From positions 1-9,863 of the forward strand of contig CALFYC010000134.1 in NCBI GenBank assembly GCA_937952895.1: a stretch of DNA of 9,863 nucleotides. The letters run 5' to 3'. The position numbers and the translations under genes were made by a program. Below are positions 7,297 to 9,863 of the stretch, in pieces. The notes under the pieces were generated by a model. It was not told the DNA's origin. It made no database searches and worked only from the letters and a program-made list of their open reading frames with translations. This stretch comes from an uncultured Neisseriaceae bacterium (GTDB lineage: Bacteria > Pseudomonadota > Gammaproteobacteria > Burkholderiales > UBA11063). The stretch's first letter is position 1. The number at the start of each line of letters is the position of its first letter.

Positions 7297-7992
7297 ATGG
7301 ATACTCTAAATAATCTGCAGAGATGGTTATTATACACCCCACTAGGAAGACATGTATTACGTAGTGAAAGAAATTTTTACCGTAATACTGTAGATAATCT
7401 ATTTGGCTATTATTCACTACAAATTGGACTTCCACAAATAAATTTTTTACTGGGTAATCAAATTCCAAATCATTATGTTTTAGGCAGTGATATTAATTGT
7501 GATCTACGCTTTTTACCCATTGCAAGCAATAGTATTGATCTAATTATTTGTCCACATACTCTTGAATTTACGCATAATTATCATCATTTGTTACAAGAAT
7601 GTTATAGAATTTTAATACCTGAAGGCAAATTAATTATTACCAGCTTCAATAAATCAAGCTTACTTTATTGGTTTGGGCATAAAGAAAAATTACTTACCAA
7701 AGCCAATTTTGTTAATTTAAACACTTTAAAACAACAATTAAATACTTTGAATTTTAGAATAGATGGTGGAAATTTTTTTAATTACCTACCGCCACTTAAT
7801 AATGTTCGCCATCTTTCATATTTATCTTGGTTAAATAAAGTTGGAAATCGCTGGTTTCCAACTATGGCAAACAATTATGCTTTAGTTGCCTCAAAGGAAG
7901 TTGTAACACACACTTTAGTTGGTAAAGTTAAGGAAGTTCAAAACCCAAAACTACAAGTTAAATTAGGAACTAATAAAATATGCAAACAATAG
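7297..7992 (+). CDS. YafS-like class I SAM-dependent methyltransferase
   Basis: 231 residues, close to E. coli YafS (240). The N-terminus TPLGRHVLRSERNF and FGYYSLQIGLPQ are family hallmarks. The methyltransferase core follows: GSDINCDLRFLPIASNSID (motifs II-III, with a bulge where the usual glycine-rich motif I should be), LIICPHTLEFTHNYHHLL (motif IV region) and ECYRILIPEGKLIITSFN (post-motif strand). As in YafS, no clear GxGxG is visible, so SAM binding is expected but not proven by motif I. The substrate is unknown. The start at 7297 matches the family; an in-frame TTG at 7261 would add 12 residues inside gloB and is rejected. Its promoter must lie within gloB; TATAGT at 7256-7261 is a possible -10. 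The 3' end overlaps rnhA by 13 nt, so the two are probably translationally coupled. Confidence 0.85.
   Translation: MDTLNNLQRWLLYTPLGRHVLRSERNFYRNTVDNLFGYYSLQIGLPQINFLLGNQIPNHYVLGSDINCDLRFLPIASNSIDLIICPHTLEFTHNYHHLLQECYRILIPEGKLIITSFNKSSLLYWFGHKEKLLTKANFVNLNTLKQQLNTLNFRIDGGNFFNYLPPLNNVRHLSYLSWLNKVGNRWFPTMANNYALVASKEVVTHTLVGKVKEVQNPKLQVKLGTNKICKQ
7329..7334 (-). promoter_or_regulatory. Candidate -10 element for the gloB operon inside the divergent methyltransferase gene
   Basis: The minus strand reads TATAAT here, giving a start near 7322 and a leader of about 26 nt before gloB. The best -35 at 18 bp spacing is AATACA (7353-7358), a weak match. Since gloB and the methyltransferase gene are separated by one base, its promoter has to lie inside the neighbour's coding region, and this is the best candidate seen. 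Confidence 0.45.
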
Positions 7993-8417
7993 TGACAGTA
8001 TATACTGATGGCGCATGTAAAGGAAATCCCGGAATGGGTGGGTGGGGAGCTATTTTAAAATATAAAGATACAATTAAAGAAATTTATGGAGCATGCCCCA
8101 ATACTACGAATAATCGAATGGAATTAACAGCTGTAATTGAATCTTTAAAATTACTTAAACGCCAATCACATTTAGCAATTTATACGGATTCACAATATGT
8201 CCAAAAAGGTATGACCGAGTGGATATTTGGCTGGAAAAAGAAGAATTGGAAAGATGTTAAAAATGTTGATTTATGGCTTGAGTTAGACCAACTAGCCGCA
8301 GAACATAAAATTGACTGGCATTGGGTTAGAGGTCACAATGGTGATATTGGCAATGAACGTGCTGACATGCTTGCCAATTATGCGATTGATAAATATCTTA
8401 ATAGCGAAAAGTTATAA
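7980..8417 (+). CDS. rnhA: Ribonuclease HI
   Basis: 145 residues (E. coli 155). It cleaves the RNA strand of RNA-DNA hybrids and helps remove R-loops and primers. The catalytic carboxylates are D10 in YTDGACKGNPG, E48 in NNRMELTA, D70 in IYTDSQY and D129 in NERADMLA, with the auxiliary histidine H119 in VRGHNGDIGNERAD. The basic handle region WIFGWKKKNWKDVKN is present, as in E. coli-type RNase HI. It overlaps the methyltransferase gene by 13 nt, and the order gloB (divergent), methyltransferase, rnhA is widespread in beta- and gammaproteobacteria. In many of those genomes dnaQ comes next; here a MAPEG-family gene follows after 61 nt instead. Confidence 0.98.
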   Translation: MQTIVTVYTDGACKGNPGMGGWGAILKYKDTIKEIYGACPNTTNNRMELTAVIESLKLLKRQSHLAIYTDSQYVQKGMTEWIFGWKKKNWKDVKNVDLWLELDQLAAEHKIDWHWVRGHNGDIGNERADMLANYAIDKYLNSEKL

Positions 8418-8478
8418 ACTTAAAATGTCATGAATATTAAAGAAGAAAAGTAACTGAGATTTTTTAAAGGTATCAATT

Positions 8479-9000
8479 ATGGCATTATCTAATGAACAAA
8501 AATATATCCGTAAAGCGATGTTATTAGGGGCAATATCGTCTATTTTGGCCATATTATTTTCTTGGTATTTGTCTAAGTTTATTCAAATCAAGCCACATCA
8601 AAATATTCCACTACGTATTGAAATATTCGCCCTTGGAATGTTTTTAGCAATTCTACCAATGGTAATTATGATCGGTAAAATAGCTGGTATGCGATTTTTT
8701 TCAATTGGTATTGATGGTTCATCGACAAAATTAATTGATATAAGTGTAAAAATTTTAAATAATACTCATGAACAAACTTTATTATTTATGATTGCAAGCT
8801 TAGCTCTAACAATTTCTATTCCAGAAGATAGGTTAGCTATGACACCAATCCTTGCAGTATTTTTTATTTTAGCAAGAATGAATTTTTGGTATAGCTACTA
8901 TAATAACGCTATAAAACGTGCATACGGGTTTGCGGCAACATTTTATATGAGTATTTTAATATTGGTTTGTTCTATATTTTTTTACATGAAATATCAATAG
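8479..9000 (+). CDS. MAPEG-family integral membrane protein
   Basis: 173 residues with five hydrophobic segments (about 13-33, 46-66, 99-116, 120-137, 149-169). The region from about 46 to the end fits the MAPEG fold (eicosanoid and glutathione metabolism): first helix, a loop closing with KILNNTHEQ (N95, E98), helix, a helix leading to ARMNFWYSYY, then RAYGFAATF and the last helix. The family usually has four helices and 130-150 residues, so residues 1-45 form an extra N-terminal helix. MAPEG members act on glutathione conjugates or lipid peroxides, but many bacterial ones are uncharacterised, so the function is open. AAAGG (8465-8469) about 9 nt upstream of ATG is a good ribosome site. The 61-nt gap after rnhA shows no clear promoter, so read-through is likely. 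Its last 29 nt overlap the convergent secreted-protein gene. Confidence 0.7.
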   Translation: MALSNEQKYIRKAMLLGAISSILAILFSWYLSKFIQIKPHQNIPLRIEIFALGMFLAILPMVIMIGKIAGMRFFSIGIDGSSTKLIDISVKILNNTHEQTLLFMIASLALTISIPEDRLAMTPILAVFFILARMNFWYSYYNNAIKRAYGFAATFYMSILILVCSIFFYMKYQ

Positions 9001-9346
9001 GGCCAGTGGTTTCTCTAGTATTAAATGAGGCAATTCCCATTTCGCCTGCTATTTCCGGGAGTATAAAATTTTCTGTAAAATCATTTTTCTCATCTAATTG
9101 ATACAAATAATCACTGCCATCAAACGTAGATTTAGTATAAAAAGCATTATCAATAGTTTTTTCACTAATGGCTATACAAGAAAAACTTAATCCTGCTTTT
9201 GTATAAATTACATTACCATCAAAACTAGATGCAGTGCAAGCAAAGTTTTTGGCCTGAATATTATTTGAGCATGTGGTAAGTGCCATTATATTACGCAGCA
9301 TTCCTAAAAGAGCAAGGCTTATAGCTAGTAATCTTATATTTTTCAT
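8972..9346 (-). CDS. Small secreted four-cysteine protein, unknown function
   Basis: 124 residues, not recognised. An N-terminal signal peptide is clear: MKNIR, a hydrophobic core LLAISLALLGML, and a probable cleavage after NIMA (about residue 22). The mature part of about 102 residues has exactly four cysteines (C26, C37, C57, C121), enough for two disulfides in the periplasm or outside. A weak internal echo, SSFDGNVIYTKAG (40-52) and KSTFDGSDYLYQ (72-83), suggests a duplicated beta-unit. No lipobox, membrane segment or catalytic motif is seen. The ribosome site is strong: AAGGAG at 9353-9358, 6 nt before ATG. A TTGAAC-N18-TATAAT promoter lies upstream at 9439-9468. Good expression signals and an export signal support a real gene. 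It converges on the MAPEG gene and overlaps it by 29 nt, so the two transcripts would be complementary at their 3' ends. Confidence 0.75.
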   Translation of the reverse strand: MKNIRLLAISLALLGMLRNIMALTTCSNNIQAKNFACTASSFDGNVIYTKAGLSFSCIAISEKTIDNAFYTKSTFDGSDYLYQLDEKNDFTENFILPEIAGEMGIASFNTRETTGPIDISCKKI

Positions 9347-9352
9347 GATTAA

Positions 9353-9358
9353 CTCCTT
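9353..9358 (-). promoter_or_regulatory. Strong Shine-Dalgarno of the secreted-protein gene
   Basis: AAGGAG sits 6 nt before the ATG at 9344-9346. It is the best ribosome binding site of any complete gene in the window and fixes the start of the secreted protein, placing the signal peptide at the true N-terminus. Confidence 0.85.
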
Positions 9359-9438
9359 CCCATAAACATAAGTTACAATAAATTTATAAAGAGTAAAAAC
9401 GTATTGCTCTAAAGATATGCCTCTTTCGAAAACAATCG

Positions 9439-9468
9439 ATTATACACTATGATAAAATTTTTGTTCAA
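9439..9468 (-). promoter_or_regulatory. Promoter of the secreted-protein gene
   Basis: On the minus strand TTGAAC (9463-9468) and TATAAT (9439-9444) are 18 bp apart. Predicted start near 9432 gives a leader of about 85 nt before the ATG. The -10 is perfect and the -35 matches 4 of 6. Confidence 0.65.
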
Positions 9469-9525
9469 ATTTCAACCTTTAAATTTAATTAATATATGAT
9501 TTCATACTAACTTAACATCGCCTCA

Positions 9526-9564
9526 TTATCCTCCCGAAAGCTTTTTAATACATGAATTTACCAT
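9526..9564 (-). CDS. Possible 12-residue small ORF or leader peptide
   Basis: The minus strand encodes MVNSCIKKLSGG then TAA. AGGGAG (9574-9579) stands 9 nt before the ATG, which is good spacing. A candidate promoter TTCAGA-N17-TATAAA lies upstream (9620-9648). The stop overlaps a second ATG (TAATG) that opens a four-codon frame, MRRC, and a GGGAGG lies just before that ATG. No larger downstream gene is translated from it; the secreted-protein gene begins 180 nt further and has its own promoter. It may be a small protein, a leader peptide, the remnant of a lost gene, or chance. Confidence 0.25.
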   Translation of the reverse strand: MVNSCIKKLSGG

Positions 9565-9579
9565 TAAACAATACTCCCT

Positions 9580-9590
9580 GAACAATGTTC
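9580..9590. repeat. 11-bp palindrome GAACAATGTTC
   Basis: GAACA and TGTTC are perfect inverted halves around one central A. It lies between the candidate minus-strand promoter (9620-9648) and the ribosome site of the tiny ORF, a place where a repressor could act. No family can be assigned, and a single 11-bp palindrome may be chance. Confidence 0.3.
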
Positions 9591-9619
9591 TTAATAATAT
9601 TTTATTAATTTTGGATTTT

Positions 9620-9648
9620 TTTATAATGATTGCATCTTTATTTCTGAA
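9620..9648 (-). promoter_or_regulatory. Candidate promoter for the tiny ORF
   Basis: TTCAGA (9643-9648) and TATAAA (9620-9625) are 17 bp apart on the minus strand. Each box matches consensus at four or five of six positions. In this AT-rich stretch such matches arise easily, so it counts only together with the ribosome site downstream. Confidence 0.3.
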
Positions 9649-9691
9649 TGATTTATGCTATTTTTTTTATTTTGCTAATTAGGGTTCACTC

Positions 9692-9721
9692 TTGACTGCA
9701 AGTAGTTTAATAATGTATAAT
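9692..9721 (+). promoter_or_regulatory. Strong sigma70 promoter reading out of the right edge
   Basis: TTGACT (9692-9697) and TATAAT (9716-9721) are 18 bp apart on the plus strand, as good a match as the tRNA promoter. Predicted start near 9729. No start codon with a ribosome site follows in the remaining 135 nt, so it drives either a gene with a long leader or an RNA gene beyond the window. Confidence 0.7.
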
Positions 9722-9806
9722 TAAATAAATGTAGCAAGAAAACTTTATACAAATATTTTTCAAATATAAAAGTAAAGCGTAATTTTATTTAATTCAATAT
9801 TAGTAA

Positions 9807-9857
9807 TAGGGGTTGTAGCCGCAAACCCTAGAAATTTCCGTTAACACGATTTTCGTG
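9807..9857 (+). ncRNA. Structured untranslated segment with two hairpins (5' part of an RNA or a gene leader)
   Basis: First hairpin 9807-9830: TAGGG pairs with CCCTA, then a G-A mismatch, then TTG with CAA around the six-base loop TAGCCG. Second hairpin 9845-9857: CACGA pairs with TCGTG around TTT. These are the only GC-richer structured elements in this AT-rich end and lie about 80 and 115 nt downstream of the predicted start of the strong plus-strand promoter. No known riboswitch, tmRNA, 6S or rRNA leader was recognised. The segment is cut by the window edge. Confidence 0.4.
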
Positions 9858-9863
9858 GTATTT

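Larger units (their letters stand above)
9347..9863. other. Gene-poor right end, 517 bases
   Basis: No ordinary-sized coding frame is open on either strand here. It contains the leader and promoter of the secreted protein (9347-9468), a tiny minus-strand ORF with ribosome site and possible promoter (9526-9648), an 11-bp palindrome (9580-9590), a long AT-rich stretch with T runs (9600-9680), a strong plus-strand promoter (9692-9721), and a leader with two hairpins (9807-9857) that leaves the window. Confidence 0.7.

Noticed and set aside
7296..7337. Upstream start that would lengthen GloB by 14 residues
   Set aside because: It lies inside the divergent methyltransferase gene, and GloB proteins begin at MKIKHLNAF-like sequences.
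9580..9590. GAACAATGTTC as an SOS (LexA) box
   Set aside because: The Gram-positive-type box has four bases between GAAC and GTTC; here there are three. Proteobacterial LexA uses CTGT-N8-ACAG, which is absent.
9807..9857. Hairpins as a retron RNA, CRISPR repeat or integron attC site
   Set aside because: No reverse transcriptase, cas or integrase gene is visible, the hairpins are unique rather than repeated, and no matching core motifs were found.

Overview
The window is a stretch of low-GC (about 30% by eye) proteobacterial chromosome made mostly of core housekeeping genes. The divergent pair glyoxalase II / YafS-like methyltransferase followed by rnhA is a common beta- and gammaproteobacterial arrangement. 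The wording of the methyltransferase N-terminus (TPLGRHVL, then FGYYSLQIGLPQ) leans to the betaproteobacteria. A low-GC Neisseriales-type organism such as an Aquella relative would fit, but that is inference. No mobile element, CRISPR array, phage gene or toxin cassette was recognised.

Left edge (1-500): the 3' end of a gene that reads as tilS, an AT-rich gap with a perfect hairpin, and a complete tRNA-Leu(CAA) on the minus strand behind a near-consensus sigma70 promoter. Next (501-2033, minus) is a soluble histidine-kinase-like protein with a degenerate ATP-binding domain and two C-terminal receiver domains, with its own extended -10 promoter.

From 7295 down to 2177 the minus strand carries six tightly packed genes: gloB, a TauE/SafE permease, dnaB, nth, gloA and a DegS-like htrA protease. 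Gaps are 14-21 nt, and dnaB and nth overlap by 11 nt, so this is probably one operon. It joins both glyoxalase enzymes, which detoxify methylglyoxal via glutathione, with DNA replication (DnaB), base-excision repair (Nth) and envelope proteolysis. Methylglyoxal damages DNA and proteins, so the grouping is at least functionally coherent.

On the plus strand from 7297 run a YafS-like methyltransferase, rnhA (13-nt overlap) and a MAPEG-family membrane protein. The start codons of gloB and the methyltransferase are separated by one base. A small, unrecognised secreted four-cysteine protein (minus, 8972-9346) converges on the MAPEG gene and overlaps its end by 29 nt.

Right edge (9347-9863): 517 bases without a clear gene. 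They hold a promoter for the secreted protein, a possible 12-codon ORF with a good Shine-Dalgarno and a candidate promoter, a short palindrome, and a strong plus-strand promoter feeding an apparently untranslated leader with two hairpins that runs off the window. This edge and the degenerate kinase are the least conventional parts. The sequence does not by itself establish a new system.
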